In this document: piece after piece, positions 17,813 through 28,395 of the stretch
Numbering within the stretch: position 1 is the stretch's first letter
Layout of the letters: each line of letters opens with the position of its first letter
Assembly: GCA_029561455.1 (NCBI GenBank)
Contig: JAKQIY010000057.1
Span: 168,360-232,359 of the forward strand
Length of the DNA stretch: 64,000 nucleotides
From: a bacterium
GTDB taxonomy: Bacteria; Zhuqueibacterota; Zhuqueibacteria; Residuimicrobiales; Krinioviventaceae
Direction: 5' to 3'
Translations under genes and position numbers: made by a program
Notes under the pieces: generated by a model
What the model was told of the DNA's origin: nothing
Databases searched by the model: none
The model's input: the letters and a program-made list of their open reading frames with translations, nothing else

Positions 17813-19420
17813 TTACTTGATACCCTGGAAGCATTTATTGATATGCTCCTCAGGTAGTTGTTTGCCAAAGAAACCGGCAATGATGGTTACCAGTATAGAA
17901 ACGGGTAATGCGACGATCAACGGGTCGACAAATTCCCATTTGGTTCCGGCAGCAAGAGAATCCACACCGAACAATGCTTTGCAAACCAGCAACGATTGTG
18001 ATTCTTTGGTGTGTATAAAGAACAAACAGAATAAACTGACTATAACACCGGACAAAAAGCCCCACAGAGCCGCCTGTTTGTTGATCTTTTTCGAATACAA
18101 ACCGCCGACATACATGGGTAAAAACGACGCCGCACACAAACCGAAAAAGATGGCAGTGCCGCGTGCAATAATGGCCGTACCGCCTTCAAAAAAGAACGGC
18201 AGCCCCCAGGCAATAATCAAACTGATAATAATTGTTACCATGATTCCCATTTTGGTAATAAGAACCGGACTGCCTTTACCGCCCAGCCATTTTTCATAAA
18301 CATCGCGTCCTGCGGCGGTTCCCATGGTATGGAATTGTGAACTGAGCGTTGACATGGCAGCAGACAACAGGGTGATCATAAACAATGCCGTGAACCAATG
18401 CGGCATGGCATTGCTGATGTATAAAGGAATAATATTATCCACATTTTTATCGGCTGCCAGTAACGCTATTTTGTTGAAATTGGGATTATTAAAGAAATAA
18501 ACATTGGTCAATGCGCCAACAATAAAAGCAACACCGGTCATCATTAATATGAACACTCCACCAACCAGTACAGCACGGTTAAGTTCCCGGTTTGCTTTAA
18601 CGGTCATGAAACGGACCACCAATTGCGGCTGAGCCAGAACGCCGATACCTACGCCAAGAACAACAGAGGACACCAACGTCCACCAATATTCTGAACCAAA
18701 AACCGGGAATGACGTCCACCCCGTATGTCCTTTGGCGCCAAATATCTGCACGGCAATATCCGACATGGCGGTCAGTTTGGAATGCGCTGTAACCACGCCA
18801 CCCAGTTTTGTATAGGTCATAACCAGCAGCACAAACATGCCGATAAACATAACGCTGCCCTGAAAAGCATCGGTATACATAACGCCTTTCAATCCGCCCA
18901 TGATCACATAAATAGCCATGATTATAGTGAAAAAGAATAACGCCGCGTTATAATCCACACTCAATACCTGGGCTATGAATTGCGCCCCGCCCATAAGCAC
19001 AACTGCCGCATAGAGCGGCATGGCAACCAGTATCACCAGGCCGCTGAATCCCTGCAAAAAGCGGGACTGGAAACGCAGGCCCAGAAATTCCGGAAAGGTA
19101 TGGGCATTTAAATTGAGGCCCATTGTCCGGGTTCTTTTGCCAAAGAAAACAAAGGCGACAAAGATACCCATAAAGATATTGAGAAATGTAAGCCATAATA
19201 TTCCCATACCAAAAACCCCGGCGGCGCCGCCAAAGCCGACAATTGCAGAGGTACTTATAAAAGTGGCGCCATAAGAAATTGCCATAATATAAGGATGGAT
19301 GTTCCGGCCGGCCAGCATATAATCGGTAGCAGTCGTTGTTCTGCGGTAGGCAATGTACGCCAGATAACCGATGATGAACAGGTAAATCAGGACAATGATT
19401 GACAATAATAAAACATTCAT
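17813..19420 (-). CDS. Sodium:solute symporter family protein, copy 2
   Basis: A 535-residue SSS transporter. ATG 19420 is chosen over GTG 19426 because it gives the same MNVLLLS opening as the paralogue and is well spaced from GAGGAGGAG. It shares long identical blocks with copy 1 (for example the TDAFQGSVMFIG and AAMSTLSSQFHTMGTAAGRD regions) and diverges most in the loop near residues 290-320. It lies 59 bp after the porin gene on the same strand, so porin, symporter and accessory protein may form one uptake operon. Confidence 0.92.
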   Translation of the reverse strand: MNVLLLSIIVLIYLFIIGYLAYIAYRRTTTATDYMLAGRNIHPYIMAISYGATFISTSAIVGFGGAAGVFGMGILWLTFLNIFMGIFVAFVFFGKRTRTMGLNLNAHTFPEFLGLRFQSRFLQGFSGLVILVAMPLYAAVVLMGGAQFIAQVLSVDYNAALFFFTIIMAIYVIMGGLKGVMYTDAFQGSVMFIGMFVLLVMTYTKLGGVVTAHSKLTAMSDIAVQIFGAKGHTGWTSFPVFGSEYWWTLVSSVVLGVGIGVLAQPQLVVRFMTVKANRELNRAVLVGGVFILMMTGVAFIVGALTNVYFFNNPNFNKIALLAADKNVDNIIPLYISNAMPHWFTALFMITLLSAAMSTLSSQFHTMGTAAGRDVYEKWLGGKGSPVLITKMGIMVTIIISLIIAWGLPFFFEGGTAIIARGTAIFFGLCAASFLPMYVGGLYSKKINKQAALWGFLSGVIVSLFCLFFIHTKESQSLLVCKALFGVDSLAAGTKWEFVDPLIVALPVSILVTIIAGFFGKQLPEEHINKCFQGIK

Positions 19421-19479
19421 ACTCACTCCTCCTCAGAGATCATTCATAAATGAATGAATTATACGAACATTAAGGTAAA

Positions 19480-20883
19480 TTAACGGCTGAATTTATACAT
19501 CAGTTCGCCGCGAATGAACTGGCCGCTGTCGCTCCCGTCGGCATAAAAATCGCCCGGGAAAAAGTGGTCATATAAAATATGCGCGGACAGACTTTTGGAC
19601 AGGTTGAATTTAACCCACAGTTGCAGTTCATTACCGCGAACTTTTCCAAATTCCGCCATGCCCGTCATTCGATTGTGTATGGCCTGAAGATGTAAAAATG
19701 TCGCTGTAACATTAATTTTGGGCGTCGGGCTGCAGTTCCAGGAGATATATGGCTGCATTAGGTTGGTCCAATAGGCCACTCTTCTGGCGCCCTGTATCTC
19801 TTCACCGAGATAAGAATAGATATACAGTTCACTCCACTTGGGCCAGCGGCTGAACACCGGGTTCCAGCCTTCATTATTTGCCGTAGTCGGATCATCACCG
19901 GACAACAGGGTCAAACCGCCGGACAGGGTGCCTTTAGTTTTTTCACGCACGAGATAAGAAAGATAGGCATAACCGCCATAGGACTGCTGGTCAATATCAC
20001 CCTGCGAGCCGAATTGATAGGCCCATTCGGTGGTCACTGACAACTTGGCAGTTAACGGGCGGCTGTAACGGGCGCCGATGGTTGAAAAGCTTAATTCATC
20101 CTTGGGCGCCAAAGCAGTACCTTTTACCGGTTCCGGATCTTCCATTTTATAGATATAATAGCCTTCAAATTGGCAGCCGGACTCGCCTTTGCGCACCATG
20201 TAAAGGCCTATCGCCTGTTCCAGGTTGTCGTTCATAGGCTGATCTTTGGGTTGGGCTTTTAATTTTCCGTCCTGAAGATCGCCGCCGCGCAAAACCGGCA
20301 GCCGTTCTTCGATCGCGGTATTGCTGATGCCGAGCAGGTCAATCGTAGTGGTACCTTTTTTCAGCGATACTTTAACAGCGTCTTGATAAATTGAACGAGA
20401 CCCGTCCCAGGGCGAACCATCCATAATCACAAAGCCCTCTCCATACATCAGGTTCTGCCGACCAACAGTAAAGGTGACCGGGGTAGCTGAACCGACAGTC
20501 CATTTCAAATACAGGTTATCAAAAAATATTTCGTCAAAGGTAAAATCTCTATCCGCCGGATCGATGAGGTAAGGACGGAATTCATTGGTAAGCTGAACAA
20601 AAGCCATCAGGGATGGGGTAAATGAATATTGCGCCCACACATTGGTGCGTACGCGGATGAAATCGGTCTCATCATCATATTTTACTGTTTCTTTATTTTC
20701 CACAATTGTGGTTTCTTTGGCGCGGTAATCGGTAATGTTATTATAATAGGTATTGCGTAAACGCTCGGTAATACCGAATTTAAATTTGCTTCCGGAATCC
20801 TGAGCCCACACCCCGGTAGTCAGCATTAACAGGGTAATTAACAATAGTGCACTGACAAACCATGATGATCTTTTCACACTCAT
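19480..20883 (-). CDS. Outer-membrane porin, alginate-export type
   Basis: The ATG at 20883 is chosen because GGAGGTAAC precedes it and a clean signal peptide follows (MSVKRSSW, hydrophobic core, VWAQ cleavage). The mature part, about 440 residues, begins KFKFGITERLRNTYYNN and alternates short polar and hydrophobic strands ending FIRGELMYKFSR with a terminal aromatic-then-arginine pattern, as in 18-stranded alginate-export porins. Phrases such as FTVGRQNLMYGEGFVIMDG support that family. It would provide passive outer-membrane entry for the substrate of the adjacent symporter. The substrate is unknown. Confidence 0.8.
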   Translation of the reverse strand: MSVKRSSWFVSALLLITLLMLTTGVWAQDSGSKFKFGITERLRNTYYNNITDYRAKETTIVENKETVKYDDETDFIRVRTNVWAQYSFTPSLMAFVQLTNEFRPYLIDPADRDFTFDEIFFDNLYLKWTVGSATPVTFTVGRQNLMYGEGFVIMDGSPWDGSRSIYQDAVKVSLKKGTTTIDLLGISNTAIEERLPVLRGGDLQDGKLKAQPKDQPMNDNLEQAIGLYMVRKGESGCQFEGYYIYKMEDPEPVKGTALAPKDELSFSTIGARYSRPLTAKLSVTTEWAYQFGSQGDIDQQSYGGYAYLSYLVREKTKGTLSGGLTLLSGDDPTTANNEGWNPVFSRWPKWSELYIYSYLGEEIQGARRVAYWTNLMQPYISWNCSPTPKINVTATFLHLQAIHNRMTGMAEFGKVRGNELQLWVKFNLSKSLSAHILYDHFFPGDFYADGSDSGQFIRGELMYKFSR

Positions 20884-21420
20884 TTTTGTTACCTCCATTT
20901 TTAACATGATCCATTTATTAGTAGTTAATAATTCCAAGCATTAAAACACAGCACCTAAAATTCCCTTTTTTAAATAGTAAAACTGTTACAGCAAAATAAA
21001 AAAAATAAAAAATATATTTTACACCTTACTTGTTAAAGACAGGAATTAACTTTATGGTAAAAGAAAATTCCAAACCAGATATGCATTTAAAATGAGTTTG
21101 ACAGATAAAAACAAAACACGCCGCCATGACGGAGAAATAACATGATAATCAGGCGGTGAGAGGGTATATTTTTGAAACAAAAATGCTTGGTGAATAGTAT
21201 TCATTTTTAAAATAAAAGTCAAGAGTTTATTCAATAATTTGCAAAATTTTTAAATTTATTTTTTTATCAAAAGATTTTTTAAAGCTGATTTGCGGAACGG
21301 AAGGCTTTTTTATATGGTATTTACAAATAAAACAATTGCTTTATTCAAAAATTGTCGGTAATATTCCTGAAATACTCTGTAAAGACCACAAAGGACTAGT
21401 CCTGGAAAAAGGGATGATAC
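20884..21420. other. Divergent intergenic region, porin versus glycerol kinase
   Basis: About 540 bp, very AT-rich, with promoters expected on both strands. A 60-codon minus-strand frame (21052-21234) has no ribosome-binding site and was rejected. No structured RNA was recognised. Confidence 0.5.
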
Positions 21421-22911
21421 ATGGATAGCTATATTCTGGCGTTAGATCAGGGCACAACCAGTTCACGGGCGATTGTGTTCGATCATTCCGGCAACATTAT
21501 CACCGTGGCGCAAAAAGCCTATCAACAGCATTTTCCCAAACCCGGCTGGGTGGAACACGATCCCCTGGAAATTTGGCAGACGCAACTCTATGTCGCTCAA
21601 CAGGCGTTACAACAAGCGGGGATTACCGGAGCGCAAATCCATGCTCTGGGTATTACCAACCAGCGCGAAACGACCATTGTTTGGGATCGCACTACCGGTA
21701 AGCCGGTGCACAATGCCATCGTCTGGCAGGATCGCCGTACTGCGGAATTGTGTAAAAAGCTGGCTGATAACGGGTTTACAGACTTGTTCAAAAAGAAAAC
21801 CGGTTTGCTGCTGGATGCCTATTTTTCCGGGACGAAAATCAAGTGGATTCTCGACAATGTTACGGGAGCGCGCGTCAAAGCGGAACAGGGCCAACTGGCC
21901 TTCGGCACGGTGGATAGCTGGCTGGTGTGGAACCTCACCGGCGGCGCATGCCATGTGACCGATGTCAGTAACGCCAGCCGCACCCTGCTGTTCAATATCC
22001 ACTCCCTGAACTGGGATGATGAACTACTGGATGTTCTCACCATCCCCCGCTCGCTGTTGCCGGAAGTGCATTCCAGCAGCGAGGTATACGGCAGCACAGC
22101 GCCGAGATTGTTTGACTGTGAAATCCCCATTGCCGGTATGGCCGGGGATCAGCAAGCCGCCCTGTTCGGACAAACCTGTTTTGAGCCGGGGATGATGAAA
22201 AACACTTACGGCACCGGTTCGTTTATTATGTTGAATACTGGAAGCGCCCCCGTGGAATCGCACAACAACCTGTTGACTACCATTGCCTGGCAGATACAAG
22301 GCCAAACCGTCTACGCCCTGGAAGGCAGCGTGTTCATTGCCGGGGCGGTCATCCAGTGGCTGCGCGATGAACTGCATCTTGTCCAATCCTCTGCGGAGAT
22401 TGAAAAACTGGCGGCCTCTGTGCCGGATAATGGCGGCGTGTACCTGGTGCCGGCGTTTGCGGGACTCGGCGCGCCGTACTGGGATCAGTTTGCGCGGGGA
22501 ACAATAATCGGTTTAACGCGCGGTTCTTCTGCGGGGCACATTGCCCGCGCCGCCCTGGAAGCGATTGCCTTCCAGGTGAAGGATGTCCTCGACGCCATGC
22601 AGTCCGACGCTAGAATTCAATTCCGCGATCTGCGGGTGGACGGCGGCGCATCGGCCAACAACCTGTTGCTGCAATTCCAGGCCGATCTCATCAACATTCC
22701 GGTCATCAGGCCGCGCACCCTGGAAACCACCGCACTCGGCGCCGCCTACCTGGCCGGCCTGGCAACCGGTTACTGGCAGGATCAACAGGACATCAAACAC
22801 CAGTGGCAGATCGACCATGTCTTTCGTCCACAGATGGAGCAGGAACAGGCCCGGCAACTGGTAACGACCTGGCGCAAAGCGGTCAGCCGCGCCAGGCATT
22901 GGGTGGAGTGA
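21421..22911 (+). CDS. glpK: Glycerol kinase
   Basis: A 496-residue FGGY-family kinase with ribosome-binding site AAAGGGATG before ATG 21421. Signatures: [17 protein letters not shown] at the N-terminus (phosphate loop), [34 protein letters not shown] for glycerol contact, then [14 protein letters not shown] and [13 protein letters not shown]. The C-terminal [20 protein letters not shown] completes the ATP site. It makes sn-glycerol 3-phosphate from glycerol and ATP. No glycerol facilitator or GlpD is adjacent, and the gene is GC-richer than its surroundings, so acquisition or different codon selection is possible. The following gene is convergent. Confidence 0.96.
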   Translation: MDSYILALDQGTTSSRAIVFDHSGNIITVAQKAYQQHFPKPGWVEHDPLEIWQTQLYVAQQALQQAGITGAQIHALGITNQRETTIVWDRTTGKPVHNAIVWQDRRTAELCKKLADNGFTDLFKKKTGLLLDAYFSGTKIKWILDNVTGARVKAEQGQLAFGTVDSWLVWNLTGGACHVTDVSNASRTLLFNIHSLNWDDELLDVLTIPRSLLPEVHSSSEVYGSTAPRLFDCEIPIAGMAGDQQAALFGQTCFEPGMMKNTYGTGSFIMLNTGSAPVESHNNLLTTIAWQIQGQTVYALEGSVFIAGAVIQWLRDELHLVQSSAEIEKLAASVPDNGGVYLVPAFAGLGAPYWDQFARGTIIGLTRGSSAGHIARAALEAIAFQVKDVLDAMQSDARIQFRDLRVDGGASANNLLLQFQADLINIPVIRPRTLETTALGAAYLAGLATGYWQDQQDIKHQWQIDHVFRPQMEQEQARQLVTTWRKAVSRARHWVE

Positions 22912-22951
22912 AAGAGTTGGGATAAAATACACCAAGCAGTTGTTTGTAGTC

Positions 22952-22969
22952 CCGGCTTTAGCCGGTTTT
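22952..22969 (+). terminator. Short hairpin, possible glpK terminator
   Basis: CCGGC-ttta-GCCGG followed by TTTTGG, about 40 bp past the glpK stop. The T-run is short, so it may instead be a small dispersed palindrome. Confidence 0.4.
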
Positions 22970-23027
22970 GGCTGGGAATAGAGGGATAGAATAATTATTA
23001 AAAATCGTTTTAGGAAGAAAGATACAT

Positions 23028-26000
23028 TTATTGCTCCACCCAATAATCCGCCAACACTTTGGCTTGTTCAAGTACAGTATCCACTGCTTTTTGTTGTTTA
23101 TCGGGGGGATAGCCATATTTGTTCAATGTACGCCTGACAATGACCATTAATCTTGCCCGGGCTGATTCTTTCATTGTCCAGTCTATGGTTGCGTTTTTAC
23201 GGATTTTGTCGGCAATTTCACGGGCAATATTTTTCAGGGTTTCATCGCCCAGTACTTTAACAGCGCTATCGTTTATTTCCAATGCGGTATAAAATGCAAA
23301 TTCATCTTTACTCAATTTCAGCTTTTCCGCCATGCCGTCCACTTCGCGGAGTTGCCGGGCGATGGCTATTAATTCCTCGATAATTTCCGCAGTCGTCAAC
23401 AAATTATTTTGATACTTTTTGATTGATGTTTCCAACATTTCCAGCAGTTTTTTGCCTTCGGTGATGTTGAATTTCAACCGTACCTTTATTTCATCATTGA
23501 GAATTCTTTTCAAGAGTTCAAGGCCAAGATTCCTGTGTTTCATATCCTTAATATCTTGCAGGAACTCTTCGGAGAGCAGGGAAATATCCGGTTTTTTTAT
23601 GCCGGCCGCATCGAATATATCGATTACTTCTGTGGATTCGACCGCCTGGTTGACAATCTGCCGGATTGCCGATTCATAATTCTTTTTATCCTTGCCCTCG
23701 TCGCCGCCTTCAAATTTTAGCAGCCGCGCCCGTACCGATTGAAAGAAAGCTATTTCATTCGATAACGCCAGCGCCTTTTCATTTGGCACAGCCAGGGCAA
23801 AAAGTTTGGAAAGCGCGGTCGCTTCTTTCAGAAAACGATTCCGGCCCTGCTCAAGAGCAAGCACAAATTCCTCGGCCTGTAAAATGATGCCAAGCCGTTC
23901 AGAAGTGCTGACCCGGAAAAAGCGCATATAATCAAAACCATGAAACATTTGGCGGACGATTTCAATTTTTTCCAGCAGCATTGCCACGGCTTTTTCCTGG
24001 GTTTCCGCAGGATCGCCCTTGCCACCGGAATTGGAATAAAAAGCCAGCGCTTCTTTAAGTGCGTTGCCAATGCCAATATAATCCACCACCAGGCCGCCGG
24101 GTTTATCCATAAAGACACGGTTCACCCGCGCAATGGCCTGCATCAGAGTATGCCGTTTCATGAGTTTGTCGATATACAGCGTATGCAGACAAGGCACATC
24201 AAAACCGGTCAGCCACATATCCCGTACAATCACCAAGCGCAAGTTATCTTGCGGATCTTTAAAGCGGTCGGAAAGGGTGCGGCGATCTTCTTTATTCGTG
24301 CGGTGACAGGCAGGAATGACCAGGCTGTCCGGGTCTTCCGGATCAAATTCCATTTTATCGGATGATGATGAGGTCATTACGACTTTGAGCGCGCCCTTTT
24401 TCAAATCCACATCATGCCATTCCGGGCGCAGGGCAATGATTGCTTCATATAGCGCCACGGCAATGCGGCGGCTCATGGTAACGATCATCGCCTTGCCGGC
24501 AAACACTTCGGCGCGTTTTTCATAATGCGCAATAATATCCTGCGCCAGGTTTTGCAGGCGTTTGGGATGGCCGACAATTGCCTCCAGTTTGGTCCATTTT
24601 GCCTTGACCTTTTTGATTTCCGAAACGCCGTCGTCAACCATTTCCCGGTCAAATTCCTCAACCAGGCGGCGGCCTTCTTCGGTCATATTTACTTTGGCGA
24701 GACGGCTTTCGTAATAAATTTTAACCGTAGCGCCGTCTTCCACAGCCTGGGCTATATCGTATATGTCGATGTAATTGCCAAACACAGCCGGAGTGTTGAT
24801 ATCCTCGTTTTCCACCGGCGTGCCGGTAAAGCCGATAAAAGTCGCATTCGGCAGGGCGTCGCGCAGGTATTTGGCAAACCCGTAAGCGAGCCGTTTGCCT
24901 GCGGCCTGGCCAGCGCTGTCTTTGGCGTCAATTAATTTAGCCTTAAAACCGTATTGCGTGCGGTGCGCTTCGTCGGCAATGACAATGATATTCCGACGTT
25001 CGGATAGCCGGTCATAAACCGCGCGATCCGTGTCCGGGAAGAATTTTTGAATGGTCGTAAACACCACGCCCCCGGACGCCACCTGAAGCAGGGATTTTAA
25101 ATGCTCGCGCGATTCCGCCTGTACCGGCGGCTGCCCCAGTAATGTTGCCGAAGCGGCAAAAGTATCAAAGAGTTGCTGATCGAGATCGTTGCGGTCGGTT
25201 ATGACCACAATTGTGGGATTATTCAAAGAATGAATCAGTTTACCCGCATAAAACACCATGGAAATACTTTTGCCCGAACCCTGCGTATGCCAAATCACCC
25301 CAGCTTTGCGGCTGCCTTGTTCGGTTATGGCAAGACGAGTGCTTGCCACCGCTTTGTTAACCGCGTGGTACTGGTGGTAGGCGGCCAGTTTTTTTACATT
25401 TTCAATTTGCACCAGGCCGGTTACCGGATCGGTCTTTTTGGTTTTTTCAAAAATAATAAAATTGCGGATCAAGTCCAGCAGGGTTGCTTTGTTCAACATG
25501 CCGTTGATGAGCACTTTTAACTGGCTAATATCGGGCCGGGACTCTTTATGGCCGTCCATAGTTTTCCAGGCCTGGAAGCGGCTGTAGGCGGATGAGATAG
25601 TCCCCGCCCTGGCTTCCAGTCCATCGGATATAACGCAAAAGGCATTGTAGAAAAACAGCGAGGGGATCACTGTTTTGTAGGTTTGTATCTGGTCAAAAGC
25701 CTTGCGGATAGTGGCCTGGGCATCGGCGGGATTTTTAAGCTCGATAACCACCAGCGGCAAACCGTTGATGAACAGGATCACATCGGGACGCTTGTTTTGA
25801 TGCTGTTCGACCACAGTATATTGATTGATGGCAAAGAATAAATTGTTGTCCGGGTTTTGAAAATCCACCAGCCAAACCCGCTCGCCGCGCTCCTGGCCGT
25901 CTTGATGCACCGTTACCGGCACGCCTTCGCTGAGCATGGAGTGAAATAGTTCGTTGGCGGTTACAAGCTGGGGAGAGTAAACGGACAGGACTTTTTTCAG

Positions 26001-26258
26001 GGCTTCCTGACGGGTATGCAGGGATATGGCAGGATTCAGGCGCTCGATGGCTTTTTCAAGAGTATGAACCAGTATCACATCAGTGTAATGCGCGCGTTTG
26101 GTTACGTCGCCATAACCGGCAAACAGGTCATTAATGCGCGTAGACGATGCAGATTCATCTTCCGGGGCAAGGGCCGGGCCGGGGATATAAGTAAAACCGG
26201 CTGCCTGCAGTTCGTCAAGCGAATAGATTTCGATTTCGGATTCGGTAAAGGCAGTCAT
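23028..26258 (-). CDS. hsdR: Type I restriction enzyme, R subunit
   Basis: A 1076-residue HsdR. The N-terminal nuclease shows KRPDVILFINGLPLVVIELK (D159 and E173-L-K175), the PD-(D/E)xK site. The SF2 motor follows: TQGSGKS at 325-331 (Walker A), ITDRNDLDQQLF, DEAH at 429-432, FIGFTGTP, and MWLTGFDVPCLHTLYIDKLM with QAIARVNR. The C-terminal approximately 300 residues are the helical part that docks to the methylase. With HsdM and HsdS it cleaves DNA lacking the host methyl mark after translocation. It starts 2 bp after the STAS-like gene and is the last gene of the island. Confidence 0.96.
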   Translation of the reverse strand: MTAFTESEIEIYSLDELQAAGFTYIPGPALAPEDESASSTRINDLFAGYGDVTKRAHYTDVILVHTLEKAIERLNPAISLHTRQEALKKVLSVYSPQLVTANELFHSMLSEGVPVTVHQDGQERGERVWLVDFQNPDNNLFFAINQYTVVEQHQNKRPDVILFINGLPLVVIELKNPADAQATIRKAFDQIQTYKTVIPSLFFYNAFCVISDGLEARAGTISSAYSRFQAWKTMDGHKESRPDISQLKVLINGMLNKATLLDLIRNFIIFEKTKKTDPVTGLVQIENVKKLAAYHQYHAVNKAVASTRLAITEQGSRKAGVIWHTQGSGKSISMVFYAGKLIHSLNNPTIVVITDRNDLDQQLFDTFAASATLLGQPPVQAESREHLKSLLQVASGGVVFTTIQKFFPDTDRAVYDRLSERRNIIVIADEAHRTQYGFKAKLIDAKDSAGQAAGKRLAYGFAKYLRDALPNATFIGFTGTPVENEDINTPAVFGNYIDIYDIAQAVEDGATVKIYYESRLAKVNMTEEGRRLVEEFDREMVDDGVSEIKKVKAKWTKLEAIVGHPKRLQNLAQDIIAHYEKRAEVFAGKAMIVTMSRRIAVALYEAIIALRPEWHDVDLKKGALKVVMTSSSSDKMEFDPEDPDSLVIPACHRTNKEDRRTLSDRFKDPQDNLRLVIVRDMWLTGFDVPCLHTLYIDKLMKRHTLMQAIARVNRVFMDKPGGLVVDYIGIGNALKEALAFYSNSGGKGDPAETQEKAVAMLLEKIEIVRQMFHGFDYMRFFRVSTSERLGIILQAEEFVLALEQGRNRFLKEATALSKLFALAVPNEKALALSNEIAFFQSVRARLLKFEGGDEGKDKKNYESAIRQIVNQAVESTEVIDIFDAAGIKKPDISLLSEEFLQDIKDMKHRNLGLELLKRILNDEIKVRLKFNITEGKKLLEMLETSIKKYQNNLLTTAEIIEELIAIARQLREVDGMAEKLKLSKDEFAFYTALEINDSAVKVLGDETLKNIAREIADKIRKNATIDWTMKESARARLMVIVRRTLNKYGYPPDKQQKAVDTVLEQAKVLADYWVEQ

Positions 26259-26260
26259 TA

Positions 26261-26608
26261 TTATTCCGCCAATATTTCCTTTATGGATTGTTCCATTTTT
26301 TCGGGATTTTTGTAATATATCTTTGCTGACGATATTACACGTTTCAGTAAATTTTTATCTTCTTCAGACATGTCAACCACAATGAGCCGGTTTACAATTT
26401 CCATTTCATCAAAATCGCGGTATAACTGGCCGATGGCGCTATTTAAAAATGCCGCTGTGCTCATGTCAATATTTTGAAAAGAAAGCTCAACATTTTTGTT
26501 TTCCTTGAATGTTTTGGAAATCAATGCAAACACCTTTTGACCATCATTGGCATCCACACAGTATGAATTGCCTACAATATTAAAAACATTTATTATTTTC
26601 TTTTCCAA
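26261..26608 (-). CDS. STAS-like (DUF4325-type) small protein in the restriction island
   Basis: A 115-residue protein with a TTG start after AGAGGATT. The central part, VELSFQNIDMSTAAFLNSAIGQLY, followed by RLIVVDMSEEDKNLLKRVI, matches the STAS-like DUF4325 pattern, in which a strand, a serine/threonine-rich turn and a helix resemble anti-anti-sigma factors. Proteins of this type are often encoded next to kinases or within mobile and defence islands. No known partner kinase is encoded here, but a phosphatase gene lies 84 bp upstream, so a phospho-switch is conceivable; that is inference. Confidence 0.65.
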   Translation of the reverse strand: MEKKIINVFNIVGNSYCVDANDGQKVFALISKTFKENKNVELSFQNIDMSTAAFLNSAIGQLYRDFDEMEIVNRLIVVDMSEEDKNLLKRVISSAKIYYKNPEKMEQSIKEILAE

Positions 26609-26691
26609 AAAATCCTCTTAAATGATAACCTGGGTAATTGCGTCTGATGCATATAAACTGATATTATGAAATCTGAATTCACGTTATATTT

Positions 26692-27180
26692 TTACCTGGT
26701 GTATTTATGCCAATTCAATTCCATATATCTGCGCATACCATAAGCGGGATTATACATAGGGTACAATTTTATAAAAGCATTTTCCGCTTCGATTAATGAA
26801 CTATTTGGAATGAAAGATTTTGACGCCAGGTATAATAAACCGATAGACGTTGAGCGGCTTTCACCCTGGTTACAATGCACCAGGCATTTGTTATCCGCTT
26901 TTAATGCCGAATCAATAAATTCTAATGCTGCATCTATAATTTTTTCAGAGATAAATTCCGGCTTATCAACATCTATTAAATTCAGGTATAACCTGTTGCT
27001 CCGCAATGCTAACAGGTATTCGGGATGATCTTTCGGCGCTCCTCTGCCTGTATAACCAAGCAAATCCCGGTGATAAGGTTCTTTACAGGCATGAACAATA
27101 GACCAACCCGGTTGACCTTTAACTTGATTTTCATAATCGTCACTATTGCCGATAAACAGATTTTTATAGATTTCAATCAT
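26692..27180 (-). CDS. Dual-specificity/tyrosine protein phosphatase in the restriction island
   Basis: A 162-residue protein whose signature HCNQGESRS at 102-110 is a perfect HC-x5-R phosphatase loop (C103 nucleophile, R109), preceded by IDSALKADNKCLV. An aspartate at about 70-72 (LIDVDKPE) could be the general acid. It starts with ATGA overlapping the hsdS stop by 4 bp, so it is translationally coupled to the specificity subunit. A phosphatase inside an hsd operon is not part of the standard type I system; the substrate is unknown. Confidence 0.85.
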   Translation of the reverse strand: MIEIYKNLFIGNSDDYENQVKGQPGWSIVHACKEPYHRDLLGYTGRGAPKDHPEYLLALRSNRLYLNLIDVDKPEFISEKIIDAALEFIDSALKADNKCLVHCNQGESRSTSIGLLYLASKSFIPNSSLIEAENAFIKLYPMYNPAYGMRRYMELNWHKYTR

Positions 27181-28343
27181 ATTTTCACCCTCACTTCGCC
27201 GCTCATTAACTTGGGTAACAGGGTATCCCGCAATTTTTCAAGAGTGCGGATTTGTAAACAATTAGATATTATTTTATCATCAACAGGCTTTACTACTTTC
27301 TGGTAAGCATCTACCATTTCACTTGAAGGTACTATAATAGAAAGTTCTTCAAAATCTGTTTTACTAATTGACCCAAAAACAGTGCCAGTTTGATTGAATT
27401 GCTCTATCTCATTCATTAATGACTTCATTTTAAAATATGTATATGAATAATAATCTCTATTCCTTTTAAATCGAAATGCAGCTAATCCACGTCCAATACA
27501 ACATTCTTCATCAGCCATATTTTGAGCACCAACAGGAGCCCTTACACTGATTAATGTATCATATTTTTGAGCGAATCTTTTCGGATCTGTTGTAAATATC
27601 CTTCGCCTAGGAAAACGATACTCGAAATCAGCATTGCCTTGATACATAGGGATACCTACACCTATTTCATTATAACTCTCTCCTGGTGGTGAAACGCCCA
27701 TTATATAATCGAATTCGTCTGGAATTTTCCCTTTTTCCCACCCTTCATCCTCCTCCTCCACAAACCACTGCCGGAACAGCGTTTCGGCCATGGCTTCCAG
27801 GGTTTTGTTCTGGCGGTGCAGCAGGTCGATTTTATCGTCAAGGCTGGAAAGTACTGCGGCAATAGCGCGCTGCTCGGGGAGCGGGGGAAGAAATATTTTT
27901 TGATTCTCCAACATCTCTTTTGTTAAAGCTCTTCTTGTACATCCTATTTCCGCAATACTATTCAATTCAGCTTTAATAAATTGTAAAAAATAAAAAACAT
28001 AATTATAATCTACTTTTTCCTGAATAGGTCGTATAATTGAAACATGTTGATTAACCCGTGCCGGAAGTATATCTTTCGGGACTATACAACATCTTGTTAC
28101 CGATTCGCCGGTAATATTTATTAAAATATCATTTTTTGAAATTTCTACGTTATTCAATTTTTTGGCTTGTTTATCATCTATAAAAGCCAGGCCTTCATAT
28201 GAAAATTTAAAATCATATACATTTTGACTTCGAATAAATGCTATCCCTTTTGATTTATAAGAATTTTCGCCACCTGTAGGCGTTGCACCACTGCCAATTT
28301 TTGAACATATATTCCCCAATTTATATTCTTTCCACTCATTCAT
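27177..28343 (-). CDS. hsdS: Type I restriction-modification specificity subunit
   Basis: A 388-residue HsdS. Two target-recognition domains are separated by the conserved coiled coil LPPLPEQRAIAAVLSSLDDKIDLLHRQ (about residues 158-185), whose second counterpart closes the protein at VDAYQKVVKPVDDKIISNC. The first domain starts EWKEYKLGNICSKIGSGATP, a typical TRD opening; the second contains the PMYQGNADFEYRFP segment. ATG 28343 is preferred to TTG 28346. The TRDs are more AT-rich than the coiled-coil region, as is common for exchanged recognition domains. The DNA target cannot be predicted. Confidence 0.92.
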   Translation of the reverse strand: MNEWKEYKLGNICSKIGSGATPTGGENSYKSKGIAFIRSQNVYDFKFSYEGLAFIDDKQAKKLNNVEISKNDILINITGESVTRCCIVPKDILPARVNQHVSIIRPIQEKVDYNYVFYFLQFIKAELNSIAEIGCTRRALTKEMLENQKIFLPPLPEQRAIAAVLSSLDDKIDLLHRQNKTLEAMAETLFRQWFVEEEDEGWEKGKIPDEFDYIMGVSPPGESYNEIGVGIPMYQGNADFEYRFPRRRIFTTDPKRFAQKYDTLISVRAPVGAQNMADEECCIGRGLAAFRFKRNRDYYSYTYFKMKSLMNEIEQFNQTGTVFGSISKTDFEELSIIVPSSEMVDAYQKVVKPVDDKIISNCLQIRTLEKLRDTLLPKLMSGEVRVKI

Positions 28344-28395
28344 CAATTTATCACTTTTTAATAATGTCCTTTTTCGATATCCTTGCTCTATCTGA

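Noticed and set aside
21052..21234. 60-codon minus-strand frame before glpK
   Set aside because: No ribosome-binding site and no family; lies in a promoter-type region.
22513..23043. 176-codon minus-strand frame at the end of glpK
   Set aside because: Antisense to the conserved glycerol kinase C-terminus, with no ribosome-binding site.
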